Positions 52,204-63,084 of a stretch of DNA of 64,000 nt are shown piece by piece. Under the pieces are notes generated by a model. That model was not told the DNA's origin. It made no database searches and worked only from the letters and a program-made list of their open reading frames with translations. Each line of letters starts with the position of its first letter. The stretch's first letter is position 1. The position numbers and the translations under genes were made by a program. Source of the stretch: Ornithodoros turicata. Taxonomy: Eukaryota; Arthropoda; Arachnida; Ixodida; Argasidae. The DNA lies in contig NC_088204.1 of assembly GCF_037126465.1 (NCBI RefSeq), positions 64,603,807-64,667,806 of the forward strand, in the 5' to 3' direction.

Positions 52204-52452
52204 ACACTCTAAAAACAGAACTTAACGGCATAGCACGCAGTGCGCCAACCATTGCCGAGAGTGATAGGGTTATCGCTTCTGATTCGAAGAGAGAGGTCGG
52301 CGTACACCTTTTTGTGGCAATTTGGATATATGAAAATTGCCACAAAAAGGCGTACGCCCCCCTCTCTCTTCGAATCAGAAGCGATAACCCTATCACTCTC
52401 GGCAATGGTTGGCCCACAGAGTGCTATGTGGTGAAGATCTGTTTTTAGAGCG
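52204..52452. mobile_element. Hairpin MITE 2, directly adjacent
   Basis: ACACTCTAAAAACAGAACTT pairs with TCTGTTTTTAGAGCGT; inner arms include AGTGATAGGGTTATCGCTTC and TGCCACAAAAAGGCGTACGC. The loop is near TTTGGATATATGAAAA. It shares ends and the GCATAGCACGC/GTGCTATGTGG block with MITE 1 but has a different interior. Confidence 0.92.
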
Positions 52453-53109
52453 TATGTGCAAAAACGGTTTCAACATTCGTTCCGCCATCATTACTTACGC
52501 GAAAAGGATATTTTTTTGTGGCTAAGGTTAGACCTTGTAGAGACAGCAATCCGAAGAAAATAACAAGAAAGACGCCACTGGTGCGTAAGATTTTGCATTA
52601 TATATCATTGACTACTTGTACTTCAAACTACTTGCATTGTATCATTGACTATCCATCTACTTACGTAACGCGACTAAAAGCTCATACCAGCAGCCATCTG
52701 TTACAAAGAAGCGATTCTGCCGCTCTCTGCAACCATTTCTGCTAGACATCTGCCATTTCTGCACTTCCGATGGTTCGAAGCGGTTCCGATCCTTACCGAC
52801 ATACATCTCTCAATGCAGATGACATTGATAAAAGCAAGCGCAAAATCCGTCGTTTTGGTCTGTCACCAGTGATATCTGTTTTAATGCAAAACAATCCAGT
52901 TTCACCAACGTGGTGGCATCTAGTAAACATGGGCCAGGTATAACTACTGGATGGCCTGTAATAATAGGACACTGGACTTGTGAATGGCTAGATACATGAA
53001 AAAGTGGGTGCAGCATCAGGTATATGCAGGTCCCATTAATGGTGAGACTCTCCTTTCATACGCGGCACTGGTGTGAGCGAAGCAACCGCATTGGCTTATT
53101 GGCAACAAG
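52453..53109. other. No recognisable gene
   Basis: Short frames only. There is no domain. Confidence 0.4.
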
Positions 53110-54350
53110 TGGCATTCAGCGGCGCAGAGACGTGGACAGATGGATAGAGGACATCGAGGACATCAAGGGAAGAGTGGGGGATATCCAGCGGACGTCCGCC
53201 CGTTGGACATCCGTCCAAGACCCGTTGGACGCCGGGTGTTTAGCGGTAGTCCATATTCGTATGGAGCCGAGGACAGCGGCTAGGGCCGCAGAGGGAGAGA
53301 ACTCGAACTGGCGGCCTCTGTAAGTTGTTATGGTGTAGTGCACGCCAAAATGGGTAGCATAGGTGGACATGAATGTGGCGGCAATGTGGCAGGAACGGTG
53401 TGCGCTGTGGTATCGGGCATCGAGGCGGCCTCGGGCCGGCGATAACGGTCGACCACAGTGAGTGAAAGCGGTGCCCTTGAGAGACGAGCAATGAGCCGAC
53501 GAGGATCAAGGTGAATTTTGTCAAACCGAGCGTACGTACAACAATTTTGTGAACCTCTCGGGGCATATAAAGGCTTCCGGATGACATGAGCGCAAAGGTC
53601 AGTGGCTTTGGTCCGTAAAAATCGTGAATCTTCGGCGCTCAAGGAAATGTCGGAAATGTTTCATTGCGAGGAATACCCCAAGAAGCTCGCGTGATAAGGT
53701 TGTGTAGCGCTGATTCCTATCTTTGAGCTTGCGGGAAATGAATGAGAGGGGCTGCCAGCCGGTGGAACGCTGCTGCTGTCGCGCTGCTCAGACAGACGTC
53801 GACGAAGCGTCGACCATTAAGCTGATACATGCGTCGTGTACGGGGTGATCAAGCATCCACGCAGCGGAAAGTGCGGACTTGGCGTTTTCGAAGGCGTCCA
53901 CGTCGGACGGTGTCCAGGAGGGAGAGGGTCAGCACGACGTGTACAGGACGTCAACAAGGCCTCCAAGGGAAGGAGTACAGAGGCACAGCCGGGGACGAAA
54001 CGCCGGTAAAAGTTAATAAGTCCCAAGAACTCGCGTAGCTTCCGGGCGGAAGATGGTCGGGGAAGATCATTGATGGCTTGGACTTTTGAGGGCAGGGGGA
54101 GACGCCGCTGCTGGTGATACGAATGCAACGCAATACAATGCAATGTGGCCTGCCTCGGCCAAATCTCGTTGTTTACTGCTGGTGATACTTTGCAACGCCC
54201 AGATCACTATTGGCCGCGTTGATGACCACGCCAAAGTCTGAGAGGCGAGTGAAGGGGGCGCGGAGGGCGTGACATGCTCTTCAGGTGTCGCACTGGCAAT
54301 CAGCATATTAAACTGACATAGCACTGGCAAGCATATTAAAGGCTCGTATT
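53110..54350 (-). pseudogene. Ty3/gypsy Pol remnant: RT, RNase H, integrase with deletions
   Basis: Minus-strand pieces in order: LIASATPEEHVT and SDFGVV (RT palm/thumb), [20 protein letters not shown] then [15 protein letters not shown] (thumb), [20 protein letters not shown] and LMVDAS (RNase H start), RNQRYTTLSRELLGVFLAMK then HFRHFLERRRFTIFTDQS, then a jump to FDKIHLDPRRLIA and TITTYRGRQFEFSPSAALAA (integrase core region) and HPASNG. The section between RNase H and the integrase core is missing, and frameshifts are frequent. The thumb and RNase H spacing resembles CsRn1-type elements. No LTR identified. Confidence 0.78.
54121..54175 (-). mobile_element. 55-bp RTE-like LINE stub with 13-bp TSD
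   Basis: Within the gypsy RT region, CTGCTGGTGATAC is duplicated at 54108-54120 and 54176-54188. The inserted bases read on the minus strand as GAGATTTGGCCGAGGCAGGC followed by ACATTGCATTGTATTGCGTT, i.e. a LINE 3' end with an (ATTGC)n tail. Outside the insertion the gypsy frame resumes. Confidence 0.88.
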
Positions 54351-54672
54351 TTGAATTCTGTTTCACCTCATTCTGCTTCCTGAGTGATGGAAAGGGAGGC
54401 GTTCGCCTATCCCAGAGTGTTAATCGTGCTTAATGGCGCTACAGTAGCGCCGCTGTCGTACTCTCAGTTTTTCTTTTTATTCTGTAGCGGGACAGCTATT
54501 CCACTGCTTTTCCAACTGGCAGCGGAAAACGTATTTCCTTAACAAATAACTGGGTAGTGGCGTACTCCTTCTCCGCTACCGCTACTTTAAGTGAAGCGGA
54601 AAATGTGCGACACAGAGGATAAAACGCGATACACCGACAAACCACTTCTAATGCGATAGCATGACAGGCCTC
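54351..54672. other. No recognisable gene
   Basis: Contains GGCGTACTCCTTCTCCGCTA and similar CCGCT-rich words around 54555-54600, perhaps another repeat; not assigned. Confidence 0.35.
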
Positions 54673-54839
54673 ACCCCTCACAAGTTCCTGTGCGTCTTCT
54701 TCGTAAACTCAGCTCCGACGACGGGGATAGCGCTACGGGTACGGGAACCATGGGCGCAGCAATGGGCGCAGAAAGGAAAAAGGGAAGGGGCCGAAGGGAA
54801 CTCTTCCTTCCTCAGTATCCCATGCTCAGCCGCCACTGT

Positions 54840-54977
54840 TTTATCGTTTACACCAATCAAGTTTAAGGTTGACACCGGAGCAGATGTCACTGCTGTGCCA
54901 GAGTCAGCCTTGTACCCAGAGACGCGATGTTCTGTGACACGTCCTACAAAGAGGCTCTATGGCCTGGCAGGTCCCTG
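54840..54977 (+). pseudogene. Gypsy aspartic protease fragment
   Basis: Encodes PIKFKVDTGADVTAVPESAL and TRPTKRLYGLAGP. VDTGADVT is the retropepsin active site, and the spacing to L-x-G matches K02A2.6-type proteases. A stop/frameshift at 54978 separates it from the continuing protease text (ALLGRSAIKALEVL-like, in another frame near 55075). Confidence 0.85.
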
Positions 54978-55262
54978 ATAAACACTCATAGACACTCTGG
55001 GTCAAGTACACGTCGACACGAGCTGGAACGGCCACACGATCAAGCAGGAAGTCTTCATCGTCGACGGCCACGCTCTGCTAGGTCGATCAGCCATCAAGGC
55101 CTTGGAGGTTCTCCCTTAACTTCTCGAAATCGGAGACGATCACGGACACGACTGCATCGTCAAGGTACTCAGAGCTCTTTGGAGGCCTAGGACAGATGAA
55201 GGCAACATACAACATTTACCTTGTCCAGAGACCAAGGCCATACGCAGTAACTTATCCAAGAC

Positions 55263-57020
55263 GTGCAGCACTTCCATTGCTACCAAGTGTACAAACTTGG
55301 CGTAATTCAAAAGGTAGAGCATGCCACGGAATGGTGCGCGCCGGTGGTAGTTGTAAGGAAAAAGAACACCAAGCTACGCATCTGTGTTGATTTCCGCGAA
55401 CTCAACAAGCAAGTCGTCCGTGAGCGCGTGATCATGCCGACGGTAGAAGAGAACATCAGCAAAATCACGGAAGCTAAGGTGTTCAGCAAGCTCGACGCCA
55501 ATGGTGGGTATTGGCAAGCCCCCCTATCACGAGAAAGTCGCGAACTGACCACCTTCATCACCCCGTTCGGAAGATACCCATTTCTTCGTCTGCCCTTTGG
55601 TATAGCGACAGCCCCGAAATTTTTCCAACGACAGATATCACGGATCCTTCAAGACCTCGACGGCACTGTGTGCCACAATAATGATATCTTGATTTGCGGG
55701 AAAAATCAAGAACAACATGACAGGCGTCTCCATGCAGCGTTGCGTAGACTCTCAGACGCGGGCATCACCCTTAACGAGGAGAAATGCCAGTTCAGTAGGA
55801 CCAGGATCCACTTTCTGGGTCACATTCTCGACGGACGGGGAATCTATGTGGACCCTGAAAAGACCGAAGCCATACGCAAGACGCGGGCACCTGAGTCTGC
55901 TAGTGGGATGCTTACGCACTTGATGAAGTTCCTGCCGGGGTTGGCCGAAAAGACAAAAGTACTTCGTGAACCCCTTTCTTCGTATGCCGCCTGGTACTGG
56001 GGTCCACAGCACGAGCAATCGTTCCAACAGATCAAGAAGGAACTCACAACCACTCCCGTTCTGGCGTACTACTCTCCGTTGCGACCACACACCTTGTCCG
56101 TGGACGCGTCGTCCTACGGCCTCGAAGCGGTGCTGCTCCAGGAGGAAACTGACGGTCAACGTCATCCAGTTGCGTATGCGTCGAGGCTCCTGCCTCAGAC
56201 CGAGCAACGGTATGCACAGGTAGAGAAAGAAGCTCTAGTGGTGACATGGGCATGTGAAAAGTTTCGTATGTATGTCCTGGGCCTTCGCTTTCAAGTGGAG
56301 TCTGACCACAAACCCCTCGTGCAAATCTTTAACACCGAGAGGCTCGACGACCTCACTCCGCGTCTACAACGGTTGCGTATGCGGACACTGGAATACGACT
56401 TTTCCGTGACGTTCGTACCGGGGAAGCAGCTATACACAGCGGATGTCCTGTCAAGAAATCCACCTTCACGCCCCGACGACGTCGATGGCAGCTTGGAGTC
56501 TGTGGTGGCGGACTACGAAATCCTCACCGTCGAGTTTTTACCTGCTTCTCACACCATGCTGTCACGCATAAGGGACGCCCTGAAGAAAGATGCGACCCTT
56601 CATCAAGTCATGGAGTACTGTGAGGCACAGTGGCCAGAGGCCAGCACTCTTCCAGAAGACATACGGAAATACGTCAGCGTAGCTGACGAACTTTCGGTGG
56701 TACGGGGACTTCTGCTTCGAGGCTCCCGCTTAGTCGTACCAGCGGTCCTCAGAAACGAAGTTCTTGAGGGTTTGCACACGGGTCACCAGGGAATAACCAG
56801 ATGCAGAGCAAGGGCCCGTGAATCGACGTGGTGGCCTGGCATTAGCAATCACCTGCAGGACTACATCCAGAGGTGTCCAACCTGCCAGTCACACAGGGTA
56901 CCTGGGACGGAGCCGCTGCTGCAGACCCCTCTCCCAGAGCGTCCGTGCCAAGTGATAGGGATGGACATTTTCTACGCCAACCGTAAAAACTACTTGGTAG
57001 TAGTAGACTATTTCTTCTAG
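55263..57020 (+). pseudogene. Gypsy Pol: reverse transcriptase, RNase H, integrase N-terminus
   Basis: A 585-codon open frame. Reverse transcriptase occupies about residues 10-190: EWCAPVVVVRKKNTKLRICV, VFSKLDANGGYWQAPLS, RYPFLRLPFGIATAPKFFQR; the catalytic box reads CHNNDILI, so the first Asp of the Y-x-D-D motif is Asn. RNase H spans about 265-390 (LSVDASSYGLEAVLLQ, YAQVEKEALVVTWACEKFRM, VESDHKPL). The integrase zinc module (LHTGHQGI ... CPTCQ) and the start of the core (VIGMDIFYANRKNYLVVVDY) follow. The frame ends at a stop just inside the integrase core. The catalytic substitution and frameshift make it inactive, though it is the best-preserved Pol in the window. Confidence 0.93.
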
Positions 57021-57754
57021 ACTAGTTTTTTGAGGTTGTCAGGCTGAAGACTACCACGACAGCCGACGTCATCTCTGAATCGGCGCCCATGTTCGCACGC
57101 TATGGAATTCCAGATATCGTCCGTTCGGACAACGGCCCGCAGTTTATTTCGGCGGAATTCCTACGGTTCTTGGTCATCCAGGAAGCCAAACTTGTGACGT
57201 CAAGTCCACACTTTCCGCAAAGTAACGCACAGGCGGAACGCACAGTACAAGCGGCTAAGGCTCTCCTGTCCAAAGCTCGGCGCATCGGAGTACACCAGGG
57301 GCATGTGGCTACTCTCCGGCAGAGCTCCTCATCAGTCGACGTCTCAAGACCAACGTTCCAGTCAATCCAGCGTCACTGGTTCCACCATGGGCCCAGGTTC
57401 CAACGCTCCCAGGCGCAGACGTACGACATCCGACATCGCGCAACGGAGCGACCTCAACTAAAACCAGGAACAGCGGTTCGCATCCTAGCCGGCTCTGCTA
57501 CACATGGCACCGTGATCGGACATGCAGATACACCAAAATCGTACATGGTCAGGACCGAAACTGGTCTCGCAAGACCGACCCGAACACACCTGCAGGAGAC
57601 AACTCCCACGAGAGATGCCTCCATACATGCCCAACGAACGCTAGGCCAACCGGCAGTGACAAGGGGACAAAACGGCGGACAGTCAGTGACCCAGACCAGA
57701 TCAGGGCGAGTGGTGAAAAAACCAGAACGTTACGGTTATGGGGACTGTTCGTAA
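57021..57754 (+). pseudogene. Gypsy integrase, C-terminal part
   Basis: Continues the core in a shifted frame: FEVVRLKTTTTADVISE, FARYGIPDIVRSDNGPQFIS (second catalytic Asp), PHFPQSNAQAERTVQAAKAL (catalytic Glu). Soon after, a different text follows (LLSKARRIGVHQGHVATLRQ), indicating a deletion near 57290. The tail has TYDIRHRATERPQLKPGTAV and ends RSGRVVKKPERYGYGD, typical of this gypsy group. Confidence 0.88.
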
Positions 57755-57798
57755 GTTCGTGTAAATATGCTTTGTGGTGTGCTGTTTAAAAAGGGGAG

Positions 57799-58030
57799 GT
57801 GTAATATAAAGACGACGACAAGGTTGGGACATGGCCGTCGCTTGTATATGCGATCTGATCGCGTGGCTTCGATCATTAAACGTTCTTTCGTTCTTGGAGA
57901 CGGTCGCCTCTCTACCCGCTCGGCTACGACACAAATTCCTGTGCGTCTTCTTCGTAAGCTCAGCTTCCAACGATAGAGATAGCGCTACGGGAACCATGGG
58001 CGCAGGAATAGGCGCAGGAAGGAAAGCAAA
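57799..58030 (+). repeat. 3' LTR of the K02A2.6-like gypsy
   Basis: Starts TGTAATATAAAG behind a purine tract and includes ATCATTAAACGTTCTTTCGT. The part from about 57920 has a counterpart at 54673-54790. The right boundary is uncertain. Confidence 0.6.
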
Positions 58031-58129
58031 GGTTATAGCAGCCACAGTGAAACAAAACATGACTCTTGTTGTCGTAAGGGGGGAAAACATTAGACGCATA
58101 GCGTTCGTTTATGTCATCCGCAAAGCATG
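58031..58129. other. Spacer
   Basis: Nothing recognised. Confidence 0.3.
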
Positions 58130-58560
58130 TGTAGGGTTCACTAAAAGGATATGCAGGTGGAAGGTACCCTCAACAAGCTATCTAATCCACTCCCCCCAGT
58201 CGACATTCAGGCGAAGAAGACGAACATCTCCTCAGCTAAAAGAAAAAATGGAGCAACGGACGGAAATGGAGCAATTCGGTTTGCTGCAACTGGACCTGTA
58301 TTCTTGACTGCCGCGTTGTGCGGTCCTCAAACTCAGTGAGGGACCAACCGCGATCCTCAAAATCTGTGTATGGTTCATTAAAAGGATATGCAGGTAGAAG
58401 GTAGACAATATGCCGTGTTGTGCGATCCTCAAACTCATTGAGGGACCAACTGCGAGCTCACGGTTGTTTCACTTTCAGATCAGGCAACAACGTTCAAGTT
58501 GCGGTTAATGTGTGCTACTTGAGGTACTCATGGTGCAGCCTTTTTTTTAGAAAAATACTA
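58130..58560. repeat. Repeat delta, copy 1, with internal duplication
   Basis: GTTCACTAAAAGGATATGCA and GGTTCATTAAAAGGATATGC open two successive subunits (58135, 58370), each followed by a TTGTGCG(G/A)TCCTCAAACTCA block and GAGGGACCAAC. The end, GTGTGCTACTTGAGGTAC, is also found in copy 2 (61350-62015). Confidence 0.75.
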
Positions 58561-59249
58561 CAAAAACAAAAAAGGAAGACACTGAAATGCAACTTTCTGG
58601 TTTTCTTCGGTTGCCATTCGGTTGGCGATTTTTCACTCATACTTTCCTCCTCACCCTGTTGTTCCCTTCTTAGTATAAGTTTCAGTGATGATTTGACTCT
58701 TGTGTTGTCCTCTTTGTCTTGTGCGTCCCTCAAACTCAAGGAAACGGTACCTGTGTAATATATTTCAGCTTGCATCTCTCCCCATCTATGCTGCATAAAA
58801 ATCATAAGGAGAGAGGCTAGAAGAAAATCTGGGAGAGAGAGCAACGGGGGAGAGCAAATGAGTTATACGAAAGCGAGACCGTTTCTATGTTCAAGTTCGG
58901 CGATGCCATGATCGAGATTCTGGATTCGGACAGATTCGGCCACAACCTTTCCACGCGTGAAAACTGGGCGCGTTCGGCGCCATGGCGTCCACTCCAATGC
59001 AAGTCGTGCTTGCTTCCGCTGAGCTCCGTGTACCATGCATGTGCGAAGTCTTTGTTTTGTCTGGTCTCACGTGTGCGCTTGGATTGTGTCTTATCCTGCA
59101 GGGAACGAGTATCGAACGGTTTACGCGTTGTGCTGCGATATGATAAAAAAAAAAAGAAGAAGAAAAAAACGGCGCACGGAACTCGTAGGAGACACCGTTC
59201 GTGACACGCTAGACATAACGCAGTGATCATGGCGGCTCCCATGTTATGA
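58561..59249. other. No recognisable gene
   Basis: Plus-strand frame 58887-59204 and minus-strand frame 58817-59242 overlap; neither has a known domain. A-rich run at 59143-59169. Confidence 0.4.
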
Positions 59250-59720
59250 GAGTTCTATGCTATGCTGAGAAGAGTTGGTTCAACGGTCGCTCTCCGCATG
59301 CCACGAAACCTATCTCGTCAAGACGCTTCGTTAACTCATCGAATGCGACTCAATGTGGCTTTTACAGCTCAGTGGCTTTATCGCTTGAGACAAATTGGCC
59401 CTCCCAGTTGCTGTCTATGTGGTGCTCTAGAAGACCAAGAGGACATTCTTCTTCGTTACCCACGCTACCAACCTTCCTGAACCGCACTCTCTGGGTCGCT
59501 TAACCAGCTGGACTCTCGCCCCCTCTCTCCCTTAAAATTGATTCGTCCCAGCCAAATCCAGCCTGCCTCTGCCCTCAAAGCTGCTTTAACCTTTTTGGAC
59601 ACCATAGGACTTCGCTCCTTATTGTGGTGGGACTTATTGTTTCATTACCCGCATCAACACCAGTAATGGAGTAGAGTATCGCTCCTGGCGAAGAAACTCC
59701 CCATTTATCATGTCACAATA
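59250..59720 (+). mobile_element. I-like LINE 3' end (family 3)
   Basis: Frame: LTHRMRLNVAFTAQWLYRLR, then CCLCGALEDQEDILLRYPRY, the C-terminal zinc motif with the His and last Cys altered, then a shift and IDSSQPNPACLC-like text. The 3' UTR ends near AATGGAGTAGAGTATCGCTC. RNase H and RT are absent. Confidence 0.75.
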
Positions 59721-61349
59721 TAGTTGTTGCTTTCTTTTCAACTTGCATTTTTCGCCGCAGGTAAACAGAATAAGAACTCACAGAAGTACTGGAGACACAA
59801 TGAGGTCATATTACGAGACAAAGGTTAACTTCGAGTGTGATACCGTTAGGGAATATTCATACGCTGGACGGATCCCCGGGATCGATCAGCGAACTGCGTA
59901 AACGTCAGAGGTTACGTCATGGAAATGTGTGCACTGCGGTCCGCGAGGGACCAGATCAGAGAGCGCGGACCGTTCGCCTCCGTCACACAAATTGTTTGCG
60001 TGACGTCATCCGCCTCACGAGATTTTCTCCTTGCTCCGTTCCTTCGTGTGAACCCACCCTTAGTGGCATCAGTCTCATAATAAATTCCTGGTCGCGCCAA
60101 AAGCTCAGCACGGACGATAGATGATGCCACGCGAACGGTTGTTTTGGCTCTTTCCCCGTATACAGCTAGCTCGTGGCCAGGAGTGTGTAGTAACAGCAAC
60201 GGACCTGTCTGCCAGGTGAAGTTTCACCAGCGGCGTGACATTGAAATGCTGCGTTATATTATATCTTGCAAGCGGTATTGCCAAGGGGGGACCGCAACGG
60301 CATGCTTTGTCGAGGCGTGGGCCTGCCGACATGCACAAACGGTGGCTCGCGGACATCCCATGTTGGTGGCCTTCGTCTACGCCTCGCAGTAGCCTAAAGT
60401 GATTTAGGCCTGCCCTTATAAGCACAGATTTCATGGGAATGCTTCAGATCATTAAAATCATTGGCTCTCGATATACGCTGAAAAAAAAAAAAAGTGTTCA
60501 CCATTCACTAGATGTGCTCGCCACCAGCAGCGCGGGACTTTCGACTTTGAGGTTGATCGTAAACTTAAAGGAGTACAGAAGGCCATCCAAAAAAATTCAG
60601 ATTAAGATGTCTGATGAAAGTGTGTGTTTCATTTTACCGAGTAGCGCGAAATGTTTTGTTGTGTGCAATTTGTTTCCCAGAAAAAGCTCACATAAACATG
60701 GCTCCGCGCGTTCACCCTTAACTCGCCACTCCAGGTATAACGAGGATGAGAAGGTATGTGGCCACGTCACCGATGACGGTATAAGGGTTCTGGTTCGCCG
60801 GTCAGTGGGGGTCAGCGCCGTCCCTTTGCCGCCGTAAACCAGTTTTGCCACTTCTCCCGGAGAATTGGGGATAGAAGGAGCGACCGAATCATTACCGAAC
60901 CAGGTGAAAGGCTTTTTCAGAACCTCGAACAGCCGAGTAGCAGACGACAGCGGAGTAGCAGACAACATATCTCTAGACCAACCAGCGAGCATTCTCCTTA
61001 TAGCGTCAGCGCGAGGTTCCAGGCAGATCACAGGCTGGTACTGCTCTTCACCACCGTTGCGCACGGTCGCGTTTTGCGGCTACTTCAGTTTCTGAGATAA
61101 TTATGACTCTGTTGTGTGAATTTCTTCCCATGGTGCATCTTATTGGCCTACTTAACAGTTTTATAGGAAGAACACAGGGTGTTAAAAATGACTTCTGTGC
61201 TACTTTAACACGCTCAAGCGTAACGACAATGCAAAGCACATCAGAAATATTATGCAATAGTATTACTCTGGTACGAACAGAGGTCCTCCTGGAAACTAAG
61301 GAATAAAAATTTAGTATTCGTATAGCGTCACCGGTGTCACGCGCAGAAA
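59721..61349. other. 1.6 kb without recognisable gene
   Basis: Frames 59837-60124, 60105-60434 and 60597-61064 show no domain. An A-run at 60481-60493 may be an old tail. Confidence 0.45.
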
Positions 61350-62015
61350 GCTTGTTAACGGCCTCTTAAAGGACATGTAGATGGAAGGTTGCCTAGTTGC
61401 CGTGTTGTGCGACCATCAAAGCCTTTGAGGGACATGAAACCCATGTAAAACTTCCTTCCAGGCAAACGGACCATGCTCCATAGGCTACGCTGTGGCTATG
61501 CGTTCACCAACTCTCAACTATTCAAGATCGGCTCTAGCGGTGACACCGGCTGTGGCAACTGTCGACAACCTGAAACAATCGAGCACATCCTGCGAGAATG
61601 CTGAGCATACCATTCTGCGCGCGAAGTCCTCCTTCCTCACTTCAGCTCTGGCACGCTAGCGGACATCCTCTACCCCGGTTGTTCTTATGCCGAACGTCCC
61701 GCTAAAGCAAGAAACCTTGTTCTCTTTCTGAAGGAGGCGCGTCCTGCCCTACGAACACTCTAGCCCGTTGCACTCTCCGACGGACTCACGCACTCTCTAC
61801 GCATCCATCCGTTTTCTTTTTTTTTTTTTTTTTGCTATGTAACCGTGACGATGCCCATTTCTGCGTGGCCAACAACGGCGAGCCGATTCTGTCGTTACCC
61901 CCACCATAGAGGGACAAACTGCGGTTTCTTCACTTTCGCATCGAGTAACTATACGTTGCGAAATTGTTATGTGTGCTACTTAAGGTACGCATGGTGCGGG
62001 TCTTTCTTCACGCTA
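61350..62015. repeat. Repeat delta, copy 2, split by a LINE
   Basis: AAAGGACATGTAGATGGAAG and GCCGTGTTGTGCGACCATCA match copy 1; the second half resumes at 61909 with GAGGGACAAACTGCGG and ends GTGTGCTACTTAAGGTACGC. Between them lies the LINE at 61435-61908. Confidence 0.75.
61435..61908 (+). mobile_element. I-like LINE 3' end (family 4) with 8-bp TSD
   Basis: A 474-bp insertion flanked by GAGGGACA at 61427-61434 and 61909-61916. It encodes MLHRLRCGYAFTNSQLFKIG, then CGNCRQPETIEHILREC (Cys-x2-Cys-..-His-..-Cys), one stop, then SAREVLLPHFSSGTLADILY and KARNLVLFLKEARPALRTL. A T-run at 61817-61833 and a short 3' UTR follow. Confidence 0.85.
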
Positions 62016-62039
62016 ATCCTGACAGCGCGTTATCCTCCC

Positions 62040-62160
62040 TCCTCCTATATATCCTATATAAGATTAATTTATATAATATATAAATAATAAAATAAATAAT
62101 TTATATAATATATATATAATAATTAAAGGCTCCTATATAAGATTAATAATAGCGCAAAAA
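62040..62160. repeat. AT-rich low-complexity stretch
   Basis: TATATAA/ATAATTTATATAAT words with a partial inverted arrangement: CTATATAAGATTAAT occurs at both edges. Confidence 0.8.
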
Positions 62161-62204
62161 GAAACAGAGGAAAGGAAGACTAGACGAGACAAGCGCTGAC
62201 TGCC

Positions 62205-62275
62205 AACTGAATGAACTGCTCATCGGGCGTCCTGCGCCGACTTCACAGGGAACTGTGGCGTTTTCATCGCCACCT
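62205..62275 (+). mobile_element. SINE body fragment
   Basis: GCGTCCTGCGCCGACTTCAC and AGGGAACTGTGGCG match the body of the SINE at 48783-49050 (plus-strand form near 48887-48922). The tRNA-like head is missing. Confidence 0.6.
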
Positions 62276-62855
62276 GCATCTTTTATAAATGAAGAGAAAT
62301 GCCTTCGTCACGCTGGTTGACTGCTGCCGACCTCACAAATGACCACGCCTCGCTCGCAATGGGACTTTTCGTACTGGCTGTGCTAAGACCTGAGCCCTAG
62401 AGGACAAATGGTGCCTCATGAACGATGCATCACTTGAAATACAACAGATTTTCGCATATTCTTGCGATGCGGGGCCTCGTCACAGGAGCCGCATGCACTG
62501 CGGAAGGCACTTGGATCTGTGGGAGTCACCCAAACCCTCATTAGTAGACAAGATCTGTCCCATGGGCAGCTCACACCACTGAAGGATCGTTCATGCGGCT
62601 ATCTAATGTGAATGTTTTATGCCCTGCTGTAGTGCACTGCTTCGACGGTCGTCTGCGTACTCGCTCTTCTCTGCTACTCCACGTGCTAAAATAAAGACAT
62701 ACCTGATTCTGCGCCTCAGCCTTTCATATATTGAGAAACTGGGACAGTACGGTTATAGACCTATACGTTTTTTAGGGGGGGGGGAGGTGGTGTCGACACG
62801 TGAGCCACATCACGCAGTGTCGCTCTACTCTGATCAGTTCTAAAGTCACTTACCA
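62276..62855. other. No recognisable gene
   Basis: Short frames only. A run of nine G at 62775 is notable but unexplained. Confidence 0.35.
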
Positions 62856-63078
62856 GATTAAAGTTATACACTGTCAGGCCTTGAATTTTGACGGTTCCGC
62901 CAGACACGTCCTTTTTATTGTCGTACACCACAGCCTCTGGCTTGAAGCTTGCGAAGATGGTTGCGGTCGTGGTAAAATACTTTATCACAACTGTGATCAA
63001 AGTATAGGAGTGAGGTGGATTGGTAAACTCAGCCGCCTTGACGCTCTTCTTGTCGTACATCAAGCAAACCTGCAGCCT
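62856..63078 (-). CDS. Candidate internal exon of an unidentified gene
   Basis: On the minus strand an acceptor (TACATGCGCAG, ending 63079) and a donor (GTAAGT from 62855) bracket 223 bases that are open in one frame: CLMYDKKSVKAAEFTNPPHS, then YTLITVVIKYFTTTATIFAS, and VSGGTVKIQGLTVYNFNL. The composition is non-repetitive and protein-like, and I recognise no repeat in the span. Domain unknown. A possible upstream exon (63180-63120) with donors GTAATG or GTAAGT does not join in frame convincingly. It may be a chance arrangement. Confidence 0.35.
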
Positions 63079-63084
63079 GCGCAT

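Larger units (their letters stand above)
54673..58030 (+). mobile_element. K02A2.6-like Ty3/gypsy element, Gag deleted
   Basis: Plus-strand Pol (protease to integrase) flanked by related blocks at 54673-54790 and about 57920-58030 (shared TTCCTGTGCGTCTTCTTCGT and GATAGCGCTACGGG). The 3' LTR appears to start at 57799 (TGTAATATAAAG) after the purine tract AAAAAGGGGAGG. The left block retains only the end of the LTR, and the leader joins almost directly to protease, so Gag is deleted. Confidence 0.8.
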
